DNA of 64,000 nt from Acanthosepion pharaonis (lineage: Eukaryota > Mollusca > Cephalopoda > Sepiida > Sepiidae). The stretch lies in assembly GCA_903632075.3 (NCBI GenBank), contig CAHIKZ030005210.1:646501-710500 (forward strand). Direction: 5' to 3'. The notes beneath the pieces are model-generated. The model ran no database searches. It had not been told where the DNA came from and saw only the letters and a program-made list of their open reading frames with translations. The position numbers were made by a program, and so were the translations under genes. Shown here piece after piece: positions 22,245-31,085 of this stretch. Each line of letters opens with the position of its first letter. The stretch's first letter is position 1.

Positions 22245-22597
22245 TACTCATCGAAGTTAAGCAACGTCGAGCGTGGCCAGTACCCAGATGGGTAACCGCT
22301 TGGTAATACCAGCTTGGATGTGCGGGTAGTGTAATGGATAATGGCTCGGAATTGTTAATCGGAGAGCCGAGTTCCAATTCCAGTCGGGTTCACTATATTC
22401 ACTTCTGCGCAAATACTCTTGAGAAAGGTATGAATCCACCTCTTCTTCCCCCAGCTATGGGTTAATTAGTAAGACTTGAGTTATTAAATCATTATTATCT
22501 CCAAAAATAAAATAAAATTGTGTACAAAAAATGTTTAGATTTCGTCTTTAAATAACCAACAGATGTGTTGATATGCCGCTAAAAAAAAAAAAATCGG
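22245..22597 (+). mobile_element. 5S rRNA-tRNA composite SINE, 5'-truncated
   Basis: Begins inside the 5S part at about 22248 (CATCGAAGTTAAGCAACG), continues through GGCCAGTACCCAGATGGGTA, then the tRNA-like head (GGATGTGCGGGTAGTGTAAT; B-box GCCGAGTTCCAATTCC). The body (CACCTCTTCTTCCCCCAGCT) and tail (AACAGATGTGTTGATATGCC) lead to a poly-A tract. The first half of 5S is missing. Confidence 0.88.
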
Positions 22598-22604
22598 CCC
22601 ATAT

Positions 22605-23028
22605 GTATGATGATTTTCTAAGCATAGCCTAGATGTATCACAAGGCAGAAAATATGGGGGCACCCAGTGAGGATCGAACTAACTACTCAGTCGTTATTGA
22701 TTTAGCAAGACAAACTCGTTAACAATTACACCCCGTCGAAGTGCCTACTGGCGGTTTTCTAAGCATAGCTCAGATGTGGCACAAGACAGAAAATGTGGGG
22801 CACACAGTGAGGATCGAACTCACTATACAGTCGTAATTGATCTAGCGGGACACGCTTGTTAACCATTACACTATGTAAAGGTGCCCAAAACTGGTTTTCT
22901 AAGCGTAGCTTAGATGTGGCACCTAGACGAAAGTATGAGGCGCCCAGCGAGGATCGAACTCACAACTCAGCCATAATTGTTGTAGAAAGACCAGCTTACT
23001 AACCATTACACCATGTCGAGGTGCCCCA
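22605..23028 (-). mobile_element. tandem trio of tRNA-like SINEs, minus strand
   Basis: Three units of roughly 140 bp follow each other (about 22605-22748, 22750-22887, 22890-23027). Each has, on the minus strand, a tRNA-like head: a GGGCACxTCGA-type 5' end, A-box GGTGTAATGGTTAGC, a long variable region and B-box GTGAGTTCGATCCTCACT, with the acceptor end TGGGTGCCC. A short conserved body complementary to CGTAGCTTAGATGTGGCAC follows. The long variable arm suggests a Leu/Ser-type tRNA ancestor. A second trio is at 46912-47362. Confidence 0.85.
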
Positions 23029-23034
23029 TACACG

Positions 23035-23225
23035 CATAAGTATGTGCATACACGCATGCACATAGGCGCAGTTGTTCACACTCATATAGACACATATACG
23101 CATATGAACACATACACATACTTGAAAACATTTACGCACGCGTACTCATGCACGTCACAGCACACACACACACACATACATGCGTTCTTCACACAGAGAC
23201 ATCAGTATGCATGCGTACACGCATA
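23035..23225. repeat. CA-rich low-complexity tract
   Basis: Imperfect ACACATAC and GCATGCACA words; the open frame is His/Thr rich only. Confidence 0.85.
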
Positions 23226-23334
23226 ATGGCGGTCAACTAGTTACATGAGTATGACCATCGCTGACAAGTTGTCCGTCCAACCAGAATTGGGAATTCAGAC
23301 TTTTCTCTTTCTCCTCGGTGGAAGAGCTCAGTCT

Positions 23335-23540
23335 GCCCTTTTATTTAACCCATAGCTGGGGGTATTCATAATTTTGTCAAAGTGAATCGACTGAAATTCG
23401 AATTCCTCTTGCCATTTTCTCATTCAGAGCCGCTAACCACCCGCACATACATACAAACATACATACAACATACATACAACATACATACGTATTAACATAT
23501 AAACATACATACATAAAAACATACATACATACATGCATAA
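23335..23540 (-). mobile_element. tRNA SINE fragment and (ACAT)n microsatellite
   Basis: 23342-23450 contains a decayed tRNA SINE head and body in minus orientation (TTAACCCATAGCTGGGGGT, AATTCGAATTCCTCTTGCC). It runs into ACATACATACA-type repeats at about 23448-23535. Confidence 0.7.
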
Positions 23541-23848
23541 TAGCTGGCTACTCATATTCGAGGATACCCGTCTACTAGGGCGGCTAGCCAATCCCTATTG
23601 CAGACGCTCGCACAGACACATTTTGTATTTGCTCAACACCCACAGAGCTCACCTGTGGTTTATACTGCAACTATGCTGAGCAGACCTTAGTTACAGTTTC
23701 TGGGAGAAAGCATGTTATCTAGTGTAATCAACAATTTGGACAAGGCCAGCACGCTCAAGCTCTCGGCCACGATGACTTGCGACTTTGTGCGTGCTAGCGA
23801 TCGTCTACCCAATTTCACTCACAAGGCTTGGGTCCACCCGTGATACAT
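23540..23848 (-). mobile_element. SINE with the common body module, minus strand
   Basis: Contains the module ACTAGGGCGGCTAGCCAATC, CACCTGTGGTTTATACTGC and CAGTTTCTGGGAGAAAGC, and extends to ACGATGACTTGCGACTTTG and AAGGCTTGGGTCCACCCGTG. The minus-strand order parallels 33300-33640, where a tRNA head is visible. The head here has been lost or replaced by the adjoining MITE. Confidence 0.75.
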
Positions 23849-23849
23849 A

Positions 23850-23951
23850 TTAGGTTGGTGCAAAAATAATGACGTAATCATGTCGTTTTTTAACGTATTT
23901 TTTAACTTCAAAAAACGACATTATTACGTCATTACTTTTGCACCAACCTAA
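23850..23951. mobile_element. 102-bp mariner MITE, near-perfect palindrome
   Basis: TTAGGTTGGTGCAAAAATAA at the left is answered by the reverse complement TTTTGCACCAACCTAA at the right. The inner arms pair too (GACGTAAT, AACGACAT), leaving only a short loop, and TA dinucleotides flank both ends. The terminal bases are those of mariner elements of the Hsmar1/MADE1 type. There is no coding capacity, so mobilisation would need transposase in trans. A second 102-bp copy lies at 30253-30354. Confidence 0.92.
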
Positions 23952-23954
23952 TAC

Positions 23955-24092
23955 ATGAATACACACATACGTACAAACATACATGTCAACATACATACAC
24001 ATATACATACATACACATATACATACATACATATATACATACATACATATATACATACATACACATATACATACATACACATATACATATAT
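23955..24092. repeat. (ACAT/ACATAT)n microsatellite
   Basis: ACATACAT words with interspersed CACATAT. Open frames here are Tyr/Ile/His artefacts. Confidence 0.95.
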
Positions 24093-24185
24093 AATAAAGG
24101 CTGGTGGGGAACTAGATTAGTCGTGCTGGGTTACATAGAAACATTATAACTCATACAGTGACTTGACTATGCGGCTATATCGGGG

Positions 24186-24860
24186 TGCGATGGATAAATT
24201 GCTGCCTGAATTACGTAAAAATAAAAATAACACTGCCATCTCATTTTAACAGATTTATTTACCAAAATTACACTAAATTTATCTTGAAATGCCAAAAAGT
24301 AAATTTATTTAATAAAATCGACATTGGCTTCAACTACGATCTCCAGACGACTTCGGAATCTCCTACAACTCTTCTGCACAGTCTCCTTGTTTAAGTTGGT
24401 GAATGCTGCCATAATCCTTGCCTTCAGTTTATCAGTGTCATAAGGAGTTTTGTTGGTTTCTCGTTCAACTGTTCCTCACACATAATAATCCAGAGGGTTG
24501 CAGTCTGGCCAGATGTAAGGTTAGGTGTAAGGAGTGATGTGGTCGCAGAAATTGTCTGACAGCCATGACTGGGTTCTCCTGCTTGTCTTACCAGTCATAG
24601 GATATCCAACAGCCACCCTCTTGACCCATAACAGCACCATCTCCTCAAGGCATTTGATATAGGCCTTCGTATTGAGTCTGAGGCCCTAACCAAGAAATCA
24701 TGGAGTTCTTTTTTCACTTTGATCTTTGATGCCATACCTCAGTAATTATCTTTAGACGCCTCCAACTTTTTCCGAATCCTCTGCACTGAGTGACACCCAA
24801 AAACTCTGAAATGTTCGTATTTGAACTTCCGGCACGAATGCCAAGCAGTACAGCATGCCG
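24186..24860 (-). pseudogene. mariner-like transposase relic, minus strand
   Basis: The minus strand reads NPLDYYV, then GTVERETNKTPYDTDKLKAR, IMAAFTNLNKETVQKSCRRF and RSRLEIVVEANVDFI. This is the C-terminal catalytic end of a Tc1/mariner superfamily transposase, with the last carboxylate in the NPLDYY-type block. Upstream pieces include SWRRLKIITEVWHQRSK in another frame. A stop interrupts YYV-G and frames shift, so it is dead. Probable terminal repeat at GGTGCGATGGATAAATT near 24186, matching GGTGCGATGGGTAAATT at 30679. Confidence 0.8.
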
Positions 24861-24892
24861 TTTGCAAATTTCCACACATATAAAAACGCGTG

Positions 24893-25022
24893 CGCACACA
24901 CACACACACACACACAAGTGCTTACATAAAAAGAGATATACAGATATATTCATAAGCACATACAGACAAGAACACATGCACACACACACACGCACATATA
25001 CAAACGCATGCACACATACACA
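24893..25022. repeat. (CA)n-rich microsatellite
   Basis: A pure CA run at 24895-24916 followed by degenerate ACACATAC and GCACACAC words. Confidence 0.95.
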
Positions 25023-25199
25023 GTATTACTGATGATGATAATCAAAATTATATTTTGTTGGTGAAAACGTAACTTTGATGCAGCTTTCTTCGATATTTCA
25101 TCGAGGCATATTGACAACTCAAAACAGATCCCGTGAGTTACGTGATAAAAATGTTGGATAAATCAATACTATTTTCCAAAGTTTACCTTAATCCTGGTA

Positions 25200-25340
25200 A
25201 TTAACTAATTAAACGGTTAGGGCAATGGTTAGAGACTCAGAATGAGAAATCGACGAGCCGAATTCGAATTCCGGTAGTGAATAGTTATATTCAGTTTCGC
25301 ACAAACGAAATCGGGGAAAAGATGAAGCTATCACTTCTAC
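25200..25340 (+). mobile_element. tRNA-derived SINE, plus strand, decayed
   Basis: A-box-like AGGGCAATGGTTAGAGAC and B-box-like GCCGAATTCGAATTCCGG match the tRNA SINE family. The body is cut short at ATGAAGCTATCACTTC where the next repeat begins. Confidence 0.65.
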
Positions 25341-25720
25341 ATCCGGTAGCCGGGCCTCTGATCAGGAGATTGGAGGTTTTGAGGAGCGTGAAACCACCTC
25401 TTAATTGCTGTTGTTCCCAGGTCCACCCTAACCCAGGGGGTAACACTTGTTAGGGCCCCAGCTATGGTCAAATAGTGAATACCCCCAAGCAAAAATAAAA
25501 CACTAGAAATGTATAAAAAGTTCTTATAGTATACCAACAATGCATTTTATATAAAAAAAAATAACCAAAAATACATATTTATATTAAAATGACCTCCAAT
25601 TCTTATTCATAGTAAAATTATGATATTACTTCAAAGCTCTCGAGAAAATTACATTTTGACATTAAATGACCCATAATGTGTTGATATGCCGTTAAATAAA
25701 TAAATCAATCGATCAATCCA
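25340..25720. repeat. dispersed repeat, copy 2, with shared tail
   Basis: TACATCCGGTAGCC, GGGCCTCTGATCAGGAGATT and GCCCCAGCTATGGTCAAATA match 9375-9550. The 3' end has GACATTAAATGACCCATAAT and TGTTGATATGCCGTTAAATA. The related AACAGATGTGTTGATATGCC closes the 5S-tRNA SINE at 22.5 kb, so the two families may share a LINE-derived tail. Confidence 0.7.
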
Positions 25721-25854
25721 TCTCTTCTACCCTCAGCTGTGGATTCAATAGCAACGCAAGATAAACTGTCTATCTTTGGCTGGCAGTCAGCATTGGAGAA
25801 GGACAACTCTGAGTTCAAGACCATATGTAGTTCTAGCTAGGCACCAACTTGACC

Positions 25855-25960
25855 TGTAACTAAGGTCTTCTCAGCATAGCTGCAATATAAACCACAGGTT
25901 GAATCTGTGGGTGCAGAAGAAGCGGAAATGGGTCTGAATAGACGGGCATACACAGAAACG
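25855..25960 (+). mobile_element. common SINE body module, plus strand
   Basis: GTAACTAAGGTCTTCTCAGC, CTGCAATATAAACCACAGG and GTGGGTGCAGAAGAAGC correspond to the module seen at 33495-33560 in the same orientation. Confidence 0.65.
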
Positions 25961-25964
25961 AAAT

Positions 25965-26560
25965 CATCCTGAAGATGTTAACTCACAATGATTTGCTAAT
26001 CGAAACAGTTTTTATGTTTAGATTAGTCCATTACAGAATCAAATGTAAGTTGTTCGAAGATAATGCTACGCCAGTTTCAAAATGAATTAGTCTGCATGAC
26101 TTTAAAAAAATGTCAGCATTTAAAATCATTGTCGTTATGTAAACCTGAACACAGATTATGCAGTTGGGAGCCACATTGAGCTAAAAAAAATACCGAACTG
26201 CGAGAGATTAAAATGCCCGACGCGATTAAATTTTGATTTGACTAATTCATTTTAACTTAACTAATAAATTTAGACTAATTAATGGCTCAAGTTTCGTAAG
26301 CAGAAGAATTTAAGATTTAGTAGCTTTATATATTCAAATATTTTAGTCATATCAAAAACACAGAAAAAGCTATAGAAGTAAATCCAGACAGAAAACCCGG
26401 AAGGGAGCCCCGAAGGCGGTTAACTGTTAACACTGACAACTTACCGGCAACTCCTGCAGTCAAGCCGTTCACAAAGGTTCCCTGTATTCCTTTGGATCTT
26501 GTCAGTACGGACGAGGGTATATGCACGTAGTCTGGTATCATATAGGAAGAAAACGGTAGC
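25965..26560. other. no supported gene
   Basis: A 64-codon minus-strand frame (26347-26541) and the overlapping plus-strand frame have no recognisable domain. No repeat family identified. Confidence 0.45.
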
Positions 26561-26562
26561 TA

Positions 26563-26912
26563 TGACACCGAGGTTCGAGCGTGACACTCTGGACTTATGA
26601 AAATATGTTTTCCGCCAGATGTATAAATAGCGGTGTCAGGCTACAGACTGCAGTGATTATTGAGTGGAACTATCCAGTCGAATTAGTGTGAATTATTGTG
26701 CGTTGATGATTTGGGTTTTGAATTAGGATTTATCGGACTTTAAGCCGATCCGCGTTATTGACAAGGTATTCAATGAAATGGTTTATTATCTTTCGTTGAA
26801 TTTTACTTCTTTGTTCTTGTTAAGTATTTATTTGCGGTTGTAATTAAATACTGTTTTATTTTAACATTTATCAGTTATACTTAATTATTAACTGTCACCA
26901 TGCGTCACAAAA
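26563..26912 (+). promoter_or_regulatory. possible decayed LTR or pol II promoter region
   Basis: Begins TGACACCGAGG and ends near CCATGCGTCACA. A TATA-like GTATAAATAGCGG is at about 26620 and a T-rich stretch is downstream. The TG...CA limits and TATA box are LTR-like, but I find no clear target duplication, polyadenylation signal or internal retroelement next to it. Confidence 0.25.
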
Positions 26913-26959
26913 TCTGGGTAGCTACCGGCCTATATCGCTAATCTAGTAGAAGGAAAACA

Positions 26960-27425
26960 CTGAAACCAAGCCACCTCCTTCCTCGGAGATCTTGCCGTTT
27001 AATTTCTGAGAGGATGGACGGAGTAAACCTCAACATCCCCAGTGCAAAAGGAACCGGTAAGCCATTGCCCTATTCTGCCTTGAACGTTATCACGAAACAC
27101 AATTACGGCTGAAAAAAGGGGAGCGGTGATCACAGCGGCGGCGCAAAATGCCCGAACTGAATAAATGAATGAGTGATGAATATTCTAAGGTACCCCAGAT
27201 TGGGGACGCTATCTGCAACTGTTTACTAGAGAAATGTATGAAATCTACCATGGCTAAAAGTAAGCTAAACATTCGCTTTCTCTGTGCTGTGTTCTTTCAG
27301 GACTCGGAAATGAAACAAGATTTCCTATACAAGGTGGTAGAAGAAAGCCACCTCCCCCTTCACTAAAAAAAATGACTAACCTTCAACTGTAAGAAGACAG
27401 AAAGTATGGTCATCAGTAAGAGAAA
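26960..27425. other. no supported gene
   Basis: Short frames only (27169-27366 plus, 27090-27272 minus). The word GAAGAAAGCCACCTCCCCC is similar to GCCACCTCCTTCCTCGG earlier, but no family was recognised. Confidence 0.4.
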
Positions 27426-27429
27426 AAAA

Positions 27430-27805
27430 ACCGAGATGCGAGTTACGAATTGGAGATATAAATATAGAGCCGGTGCAGAAGTTCAAATGCCTGAAAAGCG
27501 TTTTAGCAGAAGATGCAAAATACGGCAGCGAGATCCGAAGTACGCGGTGGTCTAGCGAAAGAAGCATTCCAAAAGCTAAGCAAGGTGCTGAGAAACGGGG
27601 AAAAATCGTTAGAAACAAAGGAAAATGTGTTATCTATCATCTTATAAGGCATTGAATGTTGGACAATTTCTCCAAGGATTAGGAAAAAATTAGAGGCCAC
27701 AGAAATGTGGTTCTATAGAAGGACACTGAGAATTCCATGGCTGGAACGAGCAAGAAACAAAGAAATCTTAAAGAAAATGGCAAGAGAAAGAACACTTATT
27801 GTTAA
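27430..27805 (+). pseudogene. LINE ORF2 post-RT fragment
   Basis: In three shifted frames the plus strand reads VQKFKCLKSVLAEDAKYGSE, then the AECWTISPRIRKKLEATEMW-type segment (ACTGGACAATTTCTCCAAGG region), FYRRTLRIPWLEQ, and KKMARERTLIVK. It is the same family as 13425-13660. The hairpin element at 27808 begins immediately where the LINE stops. Confidence 0.8.
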
Positions 27806-27807
27806 AC

Positions 27808-28050
27808 ATGCCCACTGAACCCGTATAAACGGGTTCAGGACCGGTTTACCTCCCCGAAAGAGAATCCGCCCTTCGGCGTAGCCTCGTTCGGGGTCCTTCC
27901 CGCCCGAAGGAAGAGAGTTCAACCGAACAGTCGGTCAGAAAGTGAACGACTGACGATATTCAGTCACCCCCCTCCACTGGGGCAGCATGTGACACAAGGT
28001 CGGTTATTTATTGTGGGTTCTCCGAGCCCGCGGGCTCGGCCCAAAAATTA
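27808..28050 (+). mobile_element. circularly permuted copy of the hairpin element
   Basis: Starts at TGCCCACTGAACCCG and ends at GGCTCGGCCCAAAAAT. The other dispersed copies break in the C-run region instead, so this one is permuted by about half a unit. Hairpins: GAACCCGTATAAACGGGTTC (8-bp stem), CCCCGAA...TTCGGGG closing a CGCC-CTTC-GGCG inner hairpin, and CCGAGCCCGCGGGCTCGG. Length about 243 bp, essentially one array monomer. It abuts a broken LINE on the left. Confidence 0.8.
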
Positions 28051-28059
28051 GTATTTATT

Positions 28060-28360
28060 AAGTATGGAGTAGTCCATTATTATTATCATTATGGGTAAGG
28101 TCCCATAACACTTATACTCAAAATCAGCAAAAGAGCCTGAAATTCTTTGGAAGGTCTTGGAAAACTTAGTCACAAAGAATATTGCGGGAAGAGAGATAGT
28201 GGGAGGCAGTGTACCACTTACCTGACGAGTTTGTGTGAATGGATGGCTAGGTGAGAACAAAGGCATTAGCGAAGGGAGAAAACGGCTAAGAGCCATACGG
28301 AAGTTGTGGAGAACCATGATCGCCTGGAATCGATTCAATGACGATCTTACTTCAGACATT
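28060..28360 (+). pseudogene. LINE 3' terminus
   Basis: TTTGTGTGAATGGATGGCTA, AGAGCCATACGGAAGTTGTG and GAGAACCATGATCGCCTGGA match the terminal part of the LINE at 14090 and 38440 in the same order. The usual end-of-protein WRAMI block is out of frame. Confidence 0.6.
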
Positions 28361-28433
28361 TAATTTCGGTTTTTTCATATTTTTATTCATTACATGTTTC
28401 TCTAGCCGGGAAACAATTCTTTAAAGCAGTGCT

Positions 28434-28835
28434 TCTTCTTAAACTATGGGTCACGGCACAAACTGGGTTCATGAAGCCAAATGCCGGGGTCACGAAGAAT
28501 AAATTCAAACGCTTGAATTCGCTGAGGAATCGAGCGACTCAAATTTGAAACTTGAATTTATAAAAAAAATTTTGAGTGAATTCTGGATCGGAGCTAAAGC
28601 TGAATTTCCCGCAATTTCTCAAATGGCGCTACATGTTCTTTTGTCATTTAGTACCACATACCGACGTAAAACGACTTTTTCAGCTTTAACCCTTATTAAA
28701 ACCAAATATCGTTCAACGCTGAAAAACGTAGAAGATGCTTTACGTCCAGCAGTGTCAAATATTATACCAACGTTTAATTTGTTATGCAGCGAAAACAAGC
28801 ACATCTGTCACATTGATTTTTATTTTATGTTTTTT
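28434..28835 (+). mobile_element. hAT transposon deletion derivative (ZBED/SCAND3-like)
   Basis: The left end has CAGTGCTTCTTCTTAAACTA, a hAT-type terminus, followed by the non-coding GGGTCACGGC / CGGGGTCACGAAG segment. A plus-strand frame (28545-28810) then reads FWIGAKAEFPAISQMALHVL, SFSTTYRRKTTFSALTLIKT and KYRSTLKNVEDALRPAVS. This is the C-terminal dimerisation region of hAT transposases related to ZBED5/FAM200-type proteins. The N-terminal and catalytic regions are absent. The frame has no stop until the 3' end, which is unusual for this window, but an essential two-thirds of the enzyme is missing. Confidence 0.82.
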
Positions 28836-28904
28836 TATTTTACTTTGGTTTATATTTGTACTTAAAACAAATCCTAAAACTACTTTTATTTTGAGAAATA
28901 ATTT

Positions 28905-29165
28905 AACTACTTTTTATATGTATCATCATCATCATTATCATCATCCCCTTGACTTTTGTAATCGTAGGTGGGGATTCGAATTCAGAAGCCATATTGAATC
29001 TCCTCCCCAATGGTCTATCAACGGCAGCCATCAGCAATTCTAGTACAGTATTACCTGTCCATTGTTTGTCATTGTCCAACCAGTTTTTGCGTTGGCGTCC
29101 TCTCCCACGTCCACCTTCAACGGTGCCTTGCATGATGGTCTTGCACAGTCTGTCATACCTTATAA
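28905..29165 (-). pseudogene. LINE ORF2 terminal fragment with (ATG)n tail, minus strand
   Basis: The minus strand reads MQGTVEGGRGRGRQRKNWLD, then NDKQWTGNTVLELLMAAVDR, a well-known end of ORF2 in several invertebrate LINE clades (GxxRGRQRKxWxDNIxxWTG). It ends in an (ATG/ATC)n tail at 28922-28948. 5'-truncated. Confidence 0.8.
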
Positions 29166-29169
29166 CATG

Positions 29170-29625
29170 TACAAATCACGCCATTTTTTTTTTGTTTGTT
29201 TAATACTAGCGACAAGAGGTTCCTGGTGATCCACAAAACTTTCGACCCTTTTCCGCACAAACTCATTGGTTTTCTAGAAGATGCCAAGTAGTTTTTTCAT
29301 TCATTTGTCCCCGATAGGGCGGCTTTTAAGCTAGTTTATAATAAAACGTGCACTGCAATTTTGGATACAAAAGGAAACTAAGAGTTACTCCCCTTGAACC
29401 ATGAAAGCAACGATAATGGCTAGTATATTAATGTATATTTTTAACCTCGCCTTATCTGGCAACCCTGAATCTGAGCTCAACGAAAATCGTTCCCTGTGCC
29501 TAACTTTTCTAGGGCTTTTGAATGAGCTATGAATCATTGAAATCGGACTAGTGGGAGCGAAGGAGTTGCTTGGACACACACACGATCAAACACACACACA
29601 TACACTGTACTTTATATATATATAT
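29170..29625. other. no supported gene; short (CA)n and (TA)n
   Basis: Two small microsatellites (CACACACA near 29575-29605; TATATATA near 29614). The 64-codon minus frame has no domain. Confidence 0.45.
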
Positions 29626-29628
29626 CGC

Positions 29629-29998
29629 TCGTCCCCGTTTCAGTATAGACTCATCAGCCTCCTCAGTGTCATTAGCAAACTTTTTGAAGCTGTAATCAAC
29701 AAGATGTTTTATTCACCTCAAAAGGGATAACCTCTTAAGTGACAAGTAGTACGGATTTCAACCGACTGGGTCCACTGCTGATATTCAAACCATCAAAGCA
29801 CTCGACTCAAATAGATCTGAAAGACGAGCGCATTAGATATTTCAAAGGTCTTTATCAGGGTCTGGAATAGGGGTTAGTGTACAAGTTCTCCAGCTATGGA
29901 ATCGCGGGAAGAGTTTTCTCAATTATCAAGTCTTTCCTAACGATTAGATCATTGAAAGTAGTTGTTAACGGCCAGACCTCCTATCTTATACCAGTTTC
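29629..29998 (+). pseudogene. Jockey-like LINE reverse transcriptase fragment
   Basis: Across frame shifts the plus strand reads YRLISLLSVISKLFEAVINK, then QYGFRPTGSTADIQTI-like (ACGGATTTCAACCGACTGGG), ALDISKVFIRVWNRG and LSSYGIAGRVFSIIKSFL. These are the fingers and palm of a non-LTR RT: SLLSVxSKxFE, the F(R)xxxST block, and the ALDxSKxFDxVWxxGL block. In the last block the palm aspartate (FDRVW) has become isoleucine. Both ends are truncated. Confidence 0.85.
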
Positions 29999-29999
29999 G

Positions 30000-30250
30000 T
30001 GTAATTATATTCACTATAATTATCTATTGTAATTACCTTGGTTGAACGTTGGTATACCATGTGTAACAGCAAAATTGTCCAAATCGTGTAACAGCATAGT
30101 TGTCCATCCCACAAAATAATACAATATCTAAAAAAAAAAAAAACACAAAACCTAATTGCGTTTCGTTTTCCAGGTTTTCAGATGAGACGTTTAGCAATCT
30201 CGGAACCATTGTTCGTAAGAATCACTGAAAAACCCTTTGAGTTATTGAGC
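30000..30250. other. no supported gene
   Basis: A short near-duplicate, GTGTAACAGCAAAATTGTCC then GTGTAACAGCATAGTTGTCC (30061 and 30086), is the only structure. Confidence 0.5.
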
Positions 30251-30252
30251 TA

Positions 30253-30354
30253 TTAGGTTGGTGCAAAAATAATGACGTAAGAATGTCGGTTTTTGACGTT
30301 AAAAAATACGTCAAAAAAGGACATTATTACGTCATTATTTTTGCACTAACTTAA
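30253..30354. mobile_element. 102-bp mariner MITE, second copy
   Basis: Same length and terminal sequence as 23850-23951 (TTAGGTTGGTGCAAAAATAA; right end with two substitutions, TTTTGCACTAACTTAA). The internal arms TGACGTT and AACGTCAAAAA-like pair. TA flanks both sides. Confidence 0.92.
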
Positions 30355-30505
30355 TAAAAAGAAAACAGGTTAAAATCGTTTTGTGTCAGACCCACTGTCT
30401 TACCAAATGAGTAGTGGGGAGAGGAAAAAATAATCCAGGCCTTCAGTAAGGATACAAACATTCATACCCTGGCTTCCAACTTCAAAGTCCATTCAAACTC
30501 TCTTC

Positions 30506-30547
<42 letters not shown>

Positions 30548-30571
30548 AGATATATATATATATATATATAT

Positions 30572-30604
<33 letters not shown>

Positions 30605-30606
30605 CA

Positions 30607-30657
<51 letters not shown>

Positions 30658-30672
30658 CCGCGCACGCACGCG
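30506..30672. repeat. (TCTA)n-(TA)n-(TAGA)n-(TG)n compound microsatellite
   Basis: (CTAT)n at 30507-30547 is answered after a TA core by (TAGA)n to about 30604, making a large dyad of about 95 bp. About 50 bp of TG follows. Confidence 0.95.
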
Positions 30673-30674
30673 CG

Positions 30675-31085
30675 CAGGGTGCGATGGGTAAATTTTCGTC
30701 TAAATTATGCAAAAATGAAAATAACACTGACATCTCATTTTAACAGATATATTTACCAAAATTACACAACAATATCTTGAAATACTAAAGAGTAAATTTA
30801 TTCAATAAAATTGCCATTGGCTTCAACTACGGCCTCCAGGCGACTTTGGAATCTCCTGTAACTCTTCAGGACCGTCTCCTAGTTTAAGTTGAGGAATGCT
30901 GCCATAATCCTTTGACATCAGCTTTGGTGTTATAAGGAGTTTTGTTGGTCTCTCGCTCAACTGTGCCCCACACATAATAATCAAGTGGGCGGCAGACTGC
31001 GGAGATAGGTGGCAAGATGTAAGGGGTGATGTGAAAATGTCTTACAGCCATGATTCTGTTCTCCTGCTTGTGTTGCATGATGCAT
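30675..31085 (-). pseudogene. mariner-like transposase relic, second copy
   Basis: The minus strand reads PLDYYVWGTVERETNKTPYN, then the GLWQHSST-type AFTNLN region shifted, and SRLEAVVEANGNFI-like residues. Same family as 24186-24860 with the same terminal GGTGCGATGGGTAAATT. Here YYVWG is intact while the other copy has a stop. Confidence 0.8.

Noticed and set aside
22605..23028. Functional tRNA gene cluster
   Set aside because: The heads carry a long non-standard variable region and a conserved SINE body; the same composite recurs elsewhere as a dispersed family.
26563..26912. Confident LTR call
   Set aside because: TATA box and TG...CA-like limits exist, but no target duplication, polyadenylation signal or adjoining internal region was found; kept only as a low-confidence feature.
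28545..28865. Host ZBED-type gene exon
   Set aside because: It sits directly behind a hAT terminal sequence with the rest of the transposase deleted, which is simpler to explain as a transposon derivative.
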